Shown: one piece after another, positions 12,749 to 25,140 of the stretch
How positions within the stretch are numbered: the stretch's first letter is position 1
Layout of the letters: the number at the start of each line of letters is the position of its first letter
From: Prinia subflava
Taxonomy: Eukaryota; Chordata; Aves; Passeriformes; Cisticolidae
Length of the DNA stretch: 64,000 bases
NCBI RefSeq assembly: GCF_021018805.1
Contig: NC_086253.1
Location: 12,154,735-12,218,734 of the forward strand
Direction: 5' to 3'
The notes under the pieces: model-generated
Seen by the model: the letters and a program-made list of their open reading frames with translations, nothing else
Told to the model about the DNA's origin: nothing
Database searches by the model: none
Program-made: the position numbers and the translations under genes

Positions 12749-14833
12749 GCATTTTAATTTGTAGCTCACATCTACTGAAATATTCAACAGAAGGTGCCCT
12801 CTGATCAGGATTGTTAAGGGTTACAAGTCCAACTTTTTTTAACCAATGCTGACAATCACTAACTTCATGTCTTTGTCCATGAAAGTCCTTGCTTAAAACA
12901 TTTGTCCAAATACCAGTTCTCTATCAATAAAAGCAATTAAAGCAATTGAATAATGTGCACATGCTGTCTTTGTTTTCATTAACTGAAACTTTTAACATAC
13001 TTCAGTCTCTTCCCCTATGTTTAAATTATTTTTAGCACAGTGAGCCTTTATCTCTCCCTGCTCCTCTTGCCTGCAATCTAAGAGTTTCTGGTAGTCTCTT
13101 GAGCTTCTTGACACGGAAGCAAGCATGACATATTGCAAGATTTGCAGTGTCTGTGGTAGGGTGACAGACACACAGTGGAAAAGAGGCACGACGTAGAACT
13201 ACCAGCAAGGCATTCCATAAAATCAGATTTTGCTTTTCATAGCAGATATTGTATGAGTACTGGATTGCAAAATGTTGTGGAACTGGGATGGTTAACACCA
13301 CAAAATTAACTACCTATTAATAGCTGACTTTGTGTTGCTCAGTTAGAAGCATATGATTTTTTTCCTAGAATCCTTGTAGTTTGGAGTCCCATTTTTTCCC
13401 TTGAAAGACATTGCTCCTATTTTTTTCTCATTAACTTTAATTCACTTTGCACTTCAAACATTTGACATCTGCTTCCCCCCTTCTTAACATTTTTTTCTAT
13501 GAAAAATATTACAGAAGTGTCTCCATGCCTTTCTTAAGCTATGGTGCAATTCAAAAGAGAAATGATTGTGATCTGGCTTTGGACATTGTAGGATCTTTTA
13601 TAGGTCTATACTAAATATTCTTCCTTTACTTTGTCAAAGCCAATCAAGCAATGACCAAAACAAATGCTTTTCTGATTGAAGTGCATGTGTTTTACCTTTT
13701 GCTTCCATTTTACTTGTACTCCATTTAAACTTGTTGATCATCAGCCTCTCAGAGTTTTTTATAGCTTGTGTTGTTACTGTAGTTGTGCAATATGAAACAA
13801 ACAAAAAATTTCCTATGCATAAAAAGATTTAAGAATATTACAGTAAAATCATGACAAGAGAAATTGTTTGAGGTAGTGAACACATCACTGAGATTTTGTG
13901 TGTTCTAACTTCCAAAAATTGCTTCATCTTGGATATGCTTCATATATGACTCCTAGAGTAGATGGGAGACTAATATCTGAAAATTAATTACTTCTATGAA
14001 CAGCTTCTAGGAAATTCATCACATTGATTAATCAACATAATATTTTTCTAATCCTGTTATGATGATCTTAATAATTTTGATTTTTGTGGGTTAAACTACA
14101 AAGTTCAAGCATTCACTAGTTCAACTGATTCAGAGAATCTACCAAGATGCTTCTTAAAACCTTCTGTGGGTTGACTTGGCCTGGCTTCTCTATGGCTTTT
14201 ACAGAAACCAGTGGCTTTCCTGTGCTAGAGATCACGCAAAATAACATGAAGAATCTGCTGGACCTTCCTTTTCTTTCTAAGAACTTGTAGTTTCTGTGAG
14301 CAGTCAGTATCAGTCATAGAAATGTCCCACAGATTGTAACAGGGAGCAGGGTAGATCATGGCATAATTTCCTTTGTGCTATTGTGTGAACTGTGCAAAGC
14401 TGGCAGTTCCTTTCTCAGTTTTAATTACAGAGACAGTAATTACCTGCATTGTATGCATTAAGTGAAATAGTCACAACTTTTTAATTAATTTGTCACATCT
14501 CACAACTCTGTTAGAAAGGCTTGCATATACAATTAGCTCAAATAAAACATGGAATACATTTGAATGAAATGTAATAATTTGACCAACGACACAAACAAGT
14601 TCATTGTTAAGAGTTGTATCTGGTAATACAAATGGGTCCATAGTGACTCCAACTCAGAGCAGTAAATTAATTATGAGAAATGAACTAATTGAACGAGGAA
14701 GATTACTGATATCTTTGGGAACCAGTTTTGTGCTTCTGTCAACCCTGACTGAACTTTAGATTAGAAGTTCTTGCTTCATGTCTGGTATAGGTGAAATACT
14801 TAGCTTTGTTAAAATAGTTAATGTTGGAATAAC

Positions 14834-14852
14834 TTTTTTTTTTTTTTTTTTT
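14834..14852 (+). repeat. T19 homopolymer
   Basis: A run of nineteen T, which is A19 on the transcript strand of STK32B. I could not tie it to a retroposon tail. Confidence 0.9.
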
Positions 14853-15260
14853 AATAGTGGGGAAGTATGAACAGTTTTTCTAAGTCAGAACAGTGCAGTT
14901 CATATCATTAAAATTTCAAGAGTTATGGCTTCCCTTGATTTTGTTTAAGTTGAGAAAAAGCAGTACCTTTTATTGTATTCCTCTGCTTAATTACTGACAG
15001 TTTCTCTGGGGAGTTTCAGTAACATTTACCTTACACTTTTAACATACTTTCATCACAAGGTCTTCTGATTGCTTGCAGAGATGCAAGAACTACAAAACTA
15101 TCACATCAGAGACTATAAGAGGAAGAAATCAATGGAAATCCAGACTTTTAGGCTCTGCTGCTGTGATCATTAATCACCTTCCCTTACACTGTGAGAAAAA
15201 ATTAGTTCTCAATTTAATTTTAGTACTGAATGCTAAAGAGGCATTAAGAAATGCACTTAC

Positions 15261-15325
15261 TTCTCTCTGTTGAATATGATGAATTCTTTCCTAACGGTTT
15301 CCAAGCACTGCTGCAGGTGTACGTT
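15261..15325 (-). CDS. STK32B: STK32B exon: C-terminal tail (65 bp), last exon visible
   Basis: This 65-bp exon has acceptor TTTAAAG and donor GTAAGT. It reads [14 protein letters not shown], then FIIFNRE, and ends with the first two bases of a Lys codon. It aligns with the human STK32B tail segment [20 protein letters not shown], again pointing to STK32B rather than a paralogue. The exon is interrupted mid-codon, so at least one more coding exon is required. About 45 further residues, including a Cys-rich C-terminus in mammals, are expected. I found no match to them between 1 and 15260, so that exon probably lies to the left of this window. Confidence 0.93.
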
Positions 15326-16258
<933 letters not shown>

Positions 16259-16754
16259 TCAAAGTTACTCTTTGAAGCATCGTTGTGTTTTGTTAATTTG
16301 CTTGGCAAGTGTTAACAGCAGTAATAATGAACCAGCTCCTCAATCACATCTGTAAAATGAAAACTGTCTTTTTAGGCCTTGAGTGATGCTCAAAGTTTAA
16401 ATAAGGAGATAAGATAAAAATCGTATTATAAAGCAATTATAAAGAGTCAGATCCTCTTCCTAGTTATAGACAGATATATTCCTAGAGTGACTACAGTTAT
16501 GTTACCCCAGTGAGAGAGACTAATCTGGCCTGGGGTCTTCATCAGAATATCAGTTAGTGCTGTAGAGCATAAATGACACCAGTAATGGTGCAGAAGAGAT
16601 GGGGAGTACCTCTAAGGCCTTGTTGAAATCTGATTTTTTGAAGTGTTGCAATGGATTAATTTACTTAGATTTTGTCCACGAGAACAAAGGAAGGAGCAGG
16701 CCTCCTTTTTGGTTTGGTTTTGGTTAGCAGCATTTATATTAAAAAGGGTTCACA

Positions 16755-17975
16755 GTATTATGGAATCCCAGGCTGGAAAGGATCTCAAGGATCATCTGGT
16801 CAAACTTTTCGGGGCAAAACCACAATCCCCCAGTATGGACAAAATGGCCTAGTAACCTGCCCAGCTGAATCTTAAAAGTCCAGTTTTAGGGAATCCACAA
16901 TTTTCATGGGCAGATTATTGAAATGGCTGATTGTTGTGAAAAGTTTTGCTCTTGTGTCCAACTGGAATTTTCCCAGGAGTAACTTGTACCCAATACCCAT
17001 TGTCTTTTTCATGTGACTCCCTGTAAAAAGTGAGTCTCCATCTTTGAAGCTAACCTTTAAGTAATGGGACATGGTGATAAGATCTCTTCTAATCCAGCTT
17101 TTCTCAAGGCTCTACAAGGCCAGTTCTCCCAGCCTTTCCTCTTCTGGCCTATTTCCCACTCCTTTGATCTCTGTGGCCCTTCTCTTCACTCTCTCCAGCC
17201 TGTCCACAGCTTTTTTGTGTAGTGGGGACCAAAACTGAACACAGTATTCCAGGTGTGGCCTGGCAAGTGCTGAGTAGAGTGGGGCAATGACTTCCTTATC
17301 TCTGCTGGTGATGCACTTATTGATGCAACTCAACATCTTTGCCATGGCAGCACCCTGGTCACTCACATTGAGCTTGCTGTCCACCTGGACCCCCCAGAGT
17401 TGCTGGAGCTGTTCCTCAGCTGAGTAGATCCCACCCTGTGCTACACCCCTGGACTATGTTTTCCCAGGTTTAAGACCTTATAGTTGTTGAACTTCATAAG
17501 GTTCTTGTTAGCCCACTCCTATAATGGTCTTCCTGTGGGGTAGTTGTCCCAAAGTGTCCACTTCCCCTCTCAGTTTGGTATCATCAGTGGACTTCCTCAG
17601 GGCACACCTGATCCCATCATCCACATCACTATTTAAGGTATTGAACAGTGTTGGATCCCTGGGGGACCCCGCTTGTGACAGGCTGCCAGTCTGAGAAGGA
17701 GTTGTTTTCCACCTCCCCTGGGTGCAGCTCATCTGCCTGTTCCCCACCCATTACATGCATCACTTCTCTATACCATAACACATAAAATTCTCAAAAAGGA
17801 GCCTGTGGGAAACTGTATCAAAAGCCTTAGAGAAATCCAGGTAAACACTGAGAATAACTTGCCCCAAATCAACAGAGCAGGTTACTTTGTCCCTGAATAT
17901 GATAAGATTTGGAAAGTACCATTTGTCCTTGGTGAATCTTTGTTGGCTTTTCCCAATCAGGTGCTTCATTCTAAT
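16755..17975 (-). mobile_element. CR1 LINE fragment with reverse transcriptase remnant
   Basis: Reading the minus strand, three broken frames carry CR1 ORF2 hallmarks. At 17760-17969 there is VILSVYLDFSKAFDTVSHRL (RT domain, DFSKAFDTVSH). At 17508-17747 there is PTLFN...RKSTDDTKLRG, matching the PVLFN...FADDTKLGG block with FADD changed to STDD. At 17112-17384 there is ITSRDKEVIAPLYSALARPH followed by LEYCVQFWSPLHKKAVDRLE, the conserved C-terminal block. Lower coordinates to about 16755 look like the 3' UTR. Frameshifts and stops make it non-functional. It is 5'-truncated, as usual for CR1, and lies in the sense orientation of STK32B. Confidence 0.9.
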
Positions 17976-20338
17976 CTATTATTCTTTTTCTCTTCTATCC
18001 ACTTTATTAAGGTTTTCCTTACCCGTTACACACATTGCTTAAATATTTTGGGTTCTCCATAAAAAAAGTTATGTTAATTTGTGATACTTGAAGCAAATTT
18101 TAAGGTTCTTTGTTATACTAGGAAGTCCTTCACAAAAAATTTGCAAACAGTTTGAATTGTGTAGTGGAAGATGTTAAAAGCAAACTGTTTTCCTCTGGGT
18201 CTTCTGAGAGTTCAATCATGCCATTGTCACTGTCAAGGGGAAAGTACTAAAATAAGTCATATATAATGACAGATATTTTTAGTAACGAAAGCCACTAAGC
18301 AGTAAAATCATATCAGAAACTACTTGTATAATTTGTGGTGTCCTACAGTGAAACATTTGCTTTAGAAATCTCTCCATCATTTTTATTCCTAAAAAATTCT
18401 GTATAATCTGAGCATAATATTTAGACATCTGATGCCTTTTCCTGCATATTATCCAGCCAGCTTTAGTAGAACATATTTGGTTTTTATTAGTGGCATTTTA
18501 CAGCTCATTTATATTTATTAATAAATAATTCCTCAGGCTTCATCAATATCAGTTCCTTCCTTGAGCATCCATAGTTTTTAGATTTGATTGAGTGCTTAAA
18601 AAATATATCACTTTAATTCTGAAGCTTTAAAAATAAAAGCAAATTATATTTAAAAAAACCTCTACAACAATTTATGACTCCAAGCTGAAAATGAAGAAAC
18701 CAGCTAAGCCATAAAGAAACACATGTGCTAGTTAAGTAAGAGCTATGTTTATGGAATCAAACTATAAGGGAGACATTAAACTATGTGACATTGCTCCCAT
18801 GGGCCTCCCGTGTGCCCTCCTAGCTGTAGAAGGCAGACAAGCTCCTGACAGTCATGGCAAGCTGTCAAAATTATAAAACTCTCTGGTTTCGAAACACTCT
18901 GCACATCACAGGGCCCCAGTTCACTTTCTCACCAAAGGCTGAAAAATAAGAAATATTTTGTTGCGTGGCCCCCAATTAATCAGTGAAAGTTTTGCTGATG
19001 CTACAAAAAGAAAGTTCCTGGAAAATGTGTGACCAAACTTGGTCTCATGAAACAGCAAAGTTTTTATGAAAATAAATGCTGGGCTAGAAAAGACACTTTG
19101 AATCTCACCCCACTGTTTTTCCTGACACACTTGATCAACCAGGTGGAACAAGCCCTGCAATATCAGACTCTTCATGGAAGAGTCTGCTAGAGCTTGTAAT
19201 GGGACTTTCAGATTAATCTGGATAGATAAATGGAACATTGTACTCCTACTTCCTTTTCAATGTAGAATATTATTTTGCTTCACATATTACAGATTTCCCC
19301 TTTAGTTTTATAGATGCTTGCCAAAACACAAATAAAGTGAATCCAAATGTGAAAAGAAAAGCTGTCTTGGCAGAGTCTGAGACTCTTGGAACCCCATGTA
19401 TGTGGTATCTTTGGGTATGGGGAACTGGATATAAAATCTCTGTTGTGAAGGTTTCCACATGCTGACAGTTGTGGATTAAACTTTTAGCTGGGAGTAGGAA
19501 GTGTAAATAATCAGTTGGGTTTTGCCTGAGAAGCAAGTCCACACCTCAGGTGTCTCAGAGAGCAGCTCTAACTGGAAGAGAGGAGAAGAGGAAAGTCGGT
19601 CTGCCCTCATCTTGTAGATCCACACCAGGAGAATGGAGTCCACCAGGCCAAGAAGGAGCTTTGTTCTGCATTGCTTTGCTTAGGGCAGTGATCTGAGAGA
19701 GTGTAGGGAGGGAACTTGGCACAGCACAGCAATTATTCCAGCTGCATGGACATCAAGTGAGAGTGAAAGAGTCACGGCCTGGTAGAGATGACATTCACCT
19801 CATTTTCTCTTGCACTAGGAGCTACAAAATGAAAGGAAGGAATTTCTCCCCAGGTGAACATTGCTCTGGAGTGCCTGTAAGAGGGGCCTGTCTTTCCCTT
19901 CTCCTGCTGTGCTTGTTACCTGCTGTGTTCCTGGCCTTTCTCCCAGTTCCTGAGGGAGACCCTGCTTGCCCACCCACAGCTTTCTTCTCCTGCAGGATGT
20001 TGCTTCCAGAGAGCTCGGGTGAGGTGCCAGGAAGCCCAGTAAACACAGAGAGCAGTGTCTTGGCTACCTTTGCTCCATTAGGCAATGCTCTCTCTCACCT
20101 TCAGCTTCTGAAGAGTTGGATCCTGTTCCCATCATGTTTATCATGAGCTCTAATGTGCACCTGGATGATGGCAAGGTCTACCTATTCCATCTTCTTCATC
20201 TTTATTTACAGTTGCATAAAAAAACCCAGAAACAAACCTTGGTATGCTACCATTACATTGTTTGGACAATAATTATAGTGCAATATGACTGAAAAAAGTG
20301 AAGCAGCATATTAACACCACAGTCATTGCGTTTTATTC

Positions 20339-20395
20339 ATGGCCCTCAAATACATTTAATAATGTATTATTATGGCCCTCAAATACATTTAATAA
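20339..20395 (+). repeat. 33-bp tandem duplication, second copy partial
   Basis: The unit ATGGCCCTCAAATACATTTA plus AT-rich sequence at 20339-20371 is repeated from 20372 for at least 24 bases. Confidence 0.9.
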
Positions 20396-20954
20396 ATACA
20401 TGTAATACATTTTGAAAATAATCAGAAAGGAAATATCCAGAAAATATCAACAAAATGGGACCACAGTAAAACCAAATGCACCAGATTCCCTCACAGAATT
20501 GGAATGTTTTATTGTAAGAAACTGTCACAAAGGAAATAGGTCAGCCTATTGGAACACTATTTTTTAAGTGAAAAAGTAAAAAAAAGTAACAGCCTACTAG
20601 GATTTGAAAGGGTTTTCCAAATGTTATTCAAATGTCTAACTTTCACAGCCACAACAGTCTTCTTAGTATCCTTTGTCTCAGAGTTAACTCTGACAATCAT
20701 TTACTCTAACAGCTGAAATGCAAAGTCTGGAAAAAGTTTTATTTGGAAAGGAACAAAAAGTGAACCAAGGTTAATTAGTTTTTGTTTTGATCTATTGAAA
20801 TGGGACAAATTCTCCCTTAGCTGTGACTCAGTAAATGAAAGTAGAATCCAAAGTAAATCACTGAAGAGAAATAAATACAAGCATAAACAAATAAAATGGC
20901 AGTGATAATTAAACTGGAATTTACAAACACTATTCACCTGGAATATCGACTTAC

Positions 20955-21080
20955 GTTAGGAACAAAGCCTGGGGTCACAGTTTTCTCTAGAACAGCATCC
21001 CAGTTGACATCAGCCAGGTATGGAGAGTTCTGGATGTCTGCAAGGCTCGACAGGCGGCACTCTGGGTCCTTAGTGAGGAG
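20955..21080 (-). CDS. STK32B: STK32B exon: kinase subdomain XI and start of AGC tail
   Basis: This 126-bp exon encodes 42 whole codons. It reads [17 protein letters not shown], then [18 protein letters not shown], and ends TPGFVPN before the donor GTAAGT. The Arg in DPECRLSS is the conserved subdomain XI arginine that anchors the C-lobe. WDAVLEK...PGFVPN is the AGC-type transition into the C-terminal tail. The acceptor chosen is GATCACAG directly before CTC CTC. It keeps the frame and matches the family sequence (ALLKK-LLTKDPE). An upstream AG (CCCTTAG) would add eight non-conserved codons. The KDPE, DIQ and PYLAD residues fit STK32B better than STK32A (NPDQRF) or STK32C (NPEHRL). Confidence 0.96.
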
Positions 21081-22205
21081 CTGTGATCGAGCACAAGGCA
21101 TTTGCTAAGGGACTGGATGCCATATAGAAGAGAAATGTATTCCATACACAAATCATATGATACATATTTTTAAGTAAGAAAATGGCTAGGGAATCTTCTA
21201 ACAGATGCTAGGAGTCCCAATTTAAAAAAAAAAAAAAAGAAGTAATAACTCATTGGATATGAGTACAGTTTATTGCCACCAGATGGCTGTTGCAGGCATG
21301 AAGTGTATAAATGTATGAGCAGCAGAAGTCTGCTTACAAATACACAAGAGCCCACGCAAAATGAAACACCACAGATCAATGACACCCAACTATTTGTATT
21401 TTCTCTTTAATTTTTTGGAAGATACAGTAACACTGAGAATCCTGGCAGCAGTTAAAATTATCCACCTCACTGCTCTATCTATTCAAAAGTAGATTGCTAA
21501 TGGCTGTAAAAGACAAATACTTTTTATTACTCTATTCAGACATTCACAAATATTTCCTGTTCAAATATCAATATTAATGATGTGAAGTACCTAAAAGAGA
21601 CATTATCTTTGTGGTGTGGCCAGACAATTAAAGCAAGCAAAAAAATGGGATTTTAGAAAGAAATTTTTTAGGGTTGGATGCATTCAGAAAGAGCCATGCC
21701 TTACAGCTTAGTGATGTTTACAGCAAAGTGGCTTGACTTTTGTTGTTGCAACTATAGCAACCTGGGGCAGGAAGAAATACAGCCGTTTTAATTTCTAATC
21801 TCCCTGTCTGGAAACTGCAGCAGAAATTCAGAGGGCAGGGTGGGTCCTTCCTTCCCTCTCCCACTTGCACATCCATAGCTGGGGGGAAATGGGGCCAGGG
21901 CATAGATGAGGAATTGCTAACCCACAAACTTTTACTGTCACTAGTGAATCAGCTTTAAAATAAAAGAAATATTAAATTTTTACTTCTTTGAAGCCATGAA
22001 AAGCCTGAGTCTGAGCCTAAGAATACTGCACCTTCTGAAGAGAAAATATGGCACCACTCACATTCAGAACAGCCTAGAAATAAGCTCTGCTCTCTTATCC
22101 TTGAAATGTTGACTGCCTAATGTGTGTGTTTTTCTGATGCCTTTTCCAGTGTTGGAGAGGCTTCTGGAAGAGAACAGAGGCCAGAAGGTATTTCTGCTTT
22201 CTTAC
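21081..22205 (-). other. STK32B: STK32B intron (1125 bp)
   Basis: Short intron between the subdomain X and XI exons, with donor GTAAG and acceptor CACAG. Apart from an A15 run at 21224-21238 (T15 on the transcript strand), I see nothing notable in it. Confidence 0.9.
21224..21238 (+). repeat. A15 homopolymer
   Basis: Fifteen A in the 1.1-kb intron; T15 on the transcript strand, about 145 bp upstream of the subdomain XI exon's splice acceptor. Confidence 0.9.
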
Positions 22206-22322
22206 CTTTTTCAGTAGTGCTATCATGCCCTTGCACCATGTGGATGAGTAGTGAACTCTTTCAATCTTGAACATGTTGAGTATCTCGTCAATGGGGGTGG
22301 CTGAATGAATTTCATAGGGCCT
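22206..22322 (-). CDS. STK32B: STK32B exon: kinase subdomain X
   Basis: This 117-bp exon encodes 39 whole codons, with acceptor TTTATCCCAG and donor GTAAG. It begins [18 protein letters not shown], continues [14 protein letters not shown], and ends MIALLKK. With the previous exon it forms LLRGWRPYEIHS, a junction characteristic of STK32 kinases. The segment corresponds to the substrate-side C-lobe (subdomain X). It lies only 1.1 kb from the next exon, in the compact part of the locus. It is phase 0 at both ends, so skipping it would keep the frame but remove part of the C-lobe. Confidence 0.96.
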
Positions 22323-24317
22323 CTGGGATAAAGTTAAACAAATATCAAGTCAGCAAGGATGGATAACAGAGCGCAGACTATTCACATCTTCCTGAGCTCA
22401 GTACCGTTTATCTTGAAAATATCAAAACCACAAAAACATCTTATAACAATTTTGAGTCTAATCCTTTGTGTGTGTGCTTTTTTTTGGTTGTAATGAATGT
22501 AATTACTCATAGATGCATTTCCTCTGAAACTTTTTCTCTCATGAAAGGAAGCATCAGTTCAAATTAGATGAATTAATAATTTTTATCCTGGGGCATTCTA
22601 TGTGAAAAGTGGAATGTTTACTATTTTTTGCTTGTAATACTCATGATCAGTTCTTGTGACCTAAACTGACAAAATAGAAAAGAGGTGGCTGAAAGGAGAT
22701 TTGTCACCCTAATTTTGCTGAGTAGTAGATAAAGAAACTAAAAAAAGCTTACAAAAGTCTGTGTTAGAATCACTGTAAAAAAGAAGACTCCAAATCCCAA
22801 TCCTTCTTTGCCTTTTTTAAAATCCAAAATTAGCATACTACATGGATCAGCTGTCATGTGTTTGCAGTGCCTAAATTCTTCTATAGATGAAGAAAAGCTT
22901 TGGTCTTTGCAGTGCTTTGTTCATGAAGTTTCTATGTTTTATCTTTATTACATGCAGAATTTGGAAATAAAGTACTACATATAAATTTACATTCATGTTA
23001 TTTTCTGTGCACATACTTGTATGTTTGAAGCAACTTGTTATAATTATACTAAATGTATTTTTGTAAACAAGGACAGAGAGTGGATTGCTTGTGAATTAAG
23101 TTATACCCAGCAGGTGATAAATAAGTGATATGAGATCTGCAGCTAAATGCCACCCTAGCAGCAGTGTGCAAATTAATGCATCATAATTCATAAACAACAT
23201 AAAGTCACCTATTAATCCAATATCCTGAACAGCAAAGGGCAGATGCTCTTTACCTTGACTAAGAACTGAATCATCCCTTGACTTTTGCTGGTATGTACTG
23301 GTAGAAGATTATAATTTAAGAATATTTCTAGGTTTTAGTTATCTAATCTGTTAAGGAATTGGAATCACTCTTCATAAAGCCCCAGGACATATTCTTATTC
23401 TGGGAAGATTCATGTACATATTTAACTTTCATATGTATGAAACTGGAGTGTTCTAAACAAGAACTCAAGGAGGGTCTAAATCTTTTTACTTTCATTCACA
23501 TTCAGTTAGCCCATTGTTATTTAGCTATACCATGTCCATATGAATTCAACAGGACCTAAATGTCTGCTTTAAATACATAATTTTCCTGAATTGGGTTCAA
23601 ACTTGTCATTAGAAATACTCTGTCATATGCTTTTCCCTACATGTGGTAATGTTGCCATAAAACAGCTATTAAAAATGAAACTTTTACATGCTTTTTGTCA
23701 TCTAGAAGCAACCTACTGCTGACTTAACTTGATAGAACAGTGTGAAAGTAGGATCCTTGAGACAGAATATACACCAATTATTGAAAATGGCAATTAACTC
23801 TAAAATTGGCAACTATAAGGAATTACAAATCATTAAAAGTTTTTCTGTTAAGGATGTTTCTGCCCATGCCTTTTTCCTGACAGGAAAATCCCTAAAGTTT
23901 ACCTTATTTTCAAGATTATTAGCATCCTAAAATCTTAATTTTTTTGAATTTGCAGAGATTTTGAATATTTTTATTAGTTAATTTGAACAATAAATGGCCT
24001 TTATAAGTTTGGTCTTTTGATGTCCTTCATACCTCTATCTCCACTATTTTCCAACTATTCAATCCACTCAAGGGTCCTATCCCTTCAGTTCTATTTTGTG
24101 GAAAAAGAAAAAAAATCTGGTTTGCTTTTGTTCAGGATTTTTTATCAAAGTTTGTTTTTAATTTTTCACATTGCAGTGAAAGTCAGAATCTGGGAATCCC
24201 ACCTACTACTCATTCCTTCACTCTCTCTACTGAATTCATGGTACATGCATTTATTTTACCATTTTAGCAGCTGTCTGTAGCTCAGGAACAGACTGACATG
24301 TGGCACCATTTGCCACG

Positions 24318-24350
24318 TAAACTGTATGAACCATTTGTTCATACAGTTTA
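24318..24350. repeat. Perfect 14-bp inverted repeat with 5-base loop
   Basis: TAAACTGTATGAAC (24318-24331), loop CATTT, then its exact reverse complement GTTCATACAGTTTA (24337-24350). It would fold as a hairpin on either strand of the transcript. No longer miRNA-precursor arm is evident by eye, because pairing stops outside the 14 bp. Confidence 0.9.
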
Positions 24351-24799
24351 ATTTCATGGGTTTTGTGAAAAGATCGATGTTTGATGCACAGCTGTATGAA
24401 TTTGCTTTTTTTCTTGTTAGCTTTTTTATCAGCAACTGGATAAGGAGAAAAATGTACCCGCAACTTACTGAGAAATGTTAGCTGTACTGTGGATAACCAA
24501 AAAGTGGTGCAGAAAGGTCTGTACTGGGCACAACACGCTCCTGTATCTACAAGGTCACTTCAAACAGAACATGGTTTTGGCTGCCCAGCAGTGGGAAGCC
24601 AGAGATGAGAATGGCTGGAATGCCTTGAGCACCCTGAGCAGCAGAGGCAAATAAAACCAAAAATTCAGCTCAATAAAAAACAACTAATTTTTACTCATTC
24701 TTCTTTTACTTATCACCTCTTGAATTCAGGCTGTCAGCATCATGCACTATGTACAGCTCCGAGGTGGAAAATCCAATTTGTGATGTTTCTTGTTTGTGA

Positions 24800-25140
24800 A
24801 GCTCCTTCCTTGCTTGCCTCCTGCTGTTCCCTGCAGTGGCAAATGCCAGGCTGCAGCTGCAGGAAGCGCTGTGTGCTGTGGCTGTGCCCTGTGCCACAGC
24901 CTCCCCTTTGCCCAGGGCTGCTGCCGTGGTGCTGGTGGGTGGCTCTGAGTGCCCACCCATGTTCTGGGTGGCACTGGGGCTGTGTCCTCGCTGCTGGCCA
25001 GAGCTGTGGGGACCTGGAGGGGCAGGGGCTGTGTGCCTGCAGGTTCAGCTCACAGCCCTGTGTGCAAACTGTGCCCTCACAGCCATCTGCTGCTCTGGCA
25101 GATGGGGCTGCAGAGCTCGCAGTCGTTGACGTGCCTCGGG
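24800..25140. other. GC-rich patch in intron
   Basis: The composition shifts sharply from AT-rich to GC-rich with many CTGC, TGTGC and CTGTG words. Several frames on both strands are open (for example 24720-25214 plus and 24740-25150 minus), as expected from low stop-codon density. No domain is recognisable. It could be an old retroelement piece or a local GC-biased segment. Confidence 0.55.

Larger units (their letters stand above)
1..15260 (-). other. STK32B: STK32B intron (partial), 3' side of last visible exon
   Basis: At least 15.2 kb of intron lies downstream of the 65-bp tail exon. Contents: T19 at 14834-14852, (AC)10 at 12729-12748, an inverted-repeat pair with a decayed CR1 inside (8562-12063), an LTR-like remnant (7712-8067) and a 34-bp tandem duplication (4789-4856). 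From 1 to about 4780 I see only unique-looking AT-rich sequence with no gene. Confidence 0.8.

Noticed and set aside
13032..13301. Cys-containing minus-strand frame (HCVCHP...CHACF) that briefly looked like a zinc-binding motif
   Set aside because: Cys spacing does not fit a known finger, another frame is open over the same bases, and it is not flanked by convincing splice sites.
16672..16875. Overlapping small plus-strand frames next to the CR1 fragment
   Set aside because: They start in intron sequence and run into the antisense of the CR1 3' region.
21081..21104. Alternative upstream acceptor for the subdomain XI exon (CCCTTAG)
   Set aside because: It would insert eight non-conserved residues between LLKK and LLTKDPE. 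The CACAG acceptor gives the exact family sequence.
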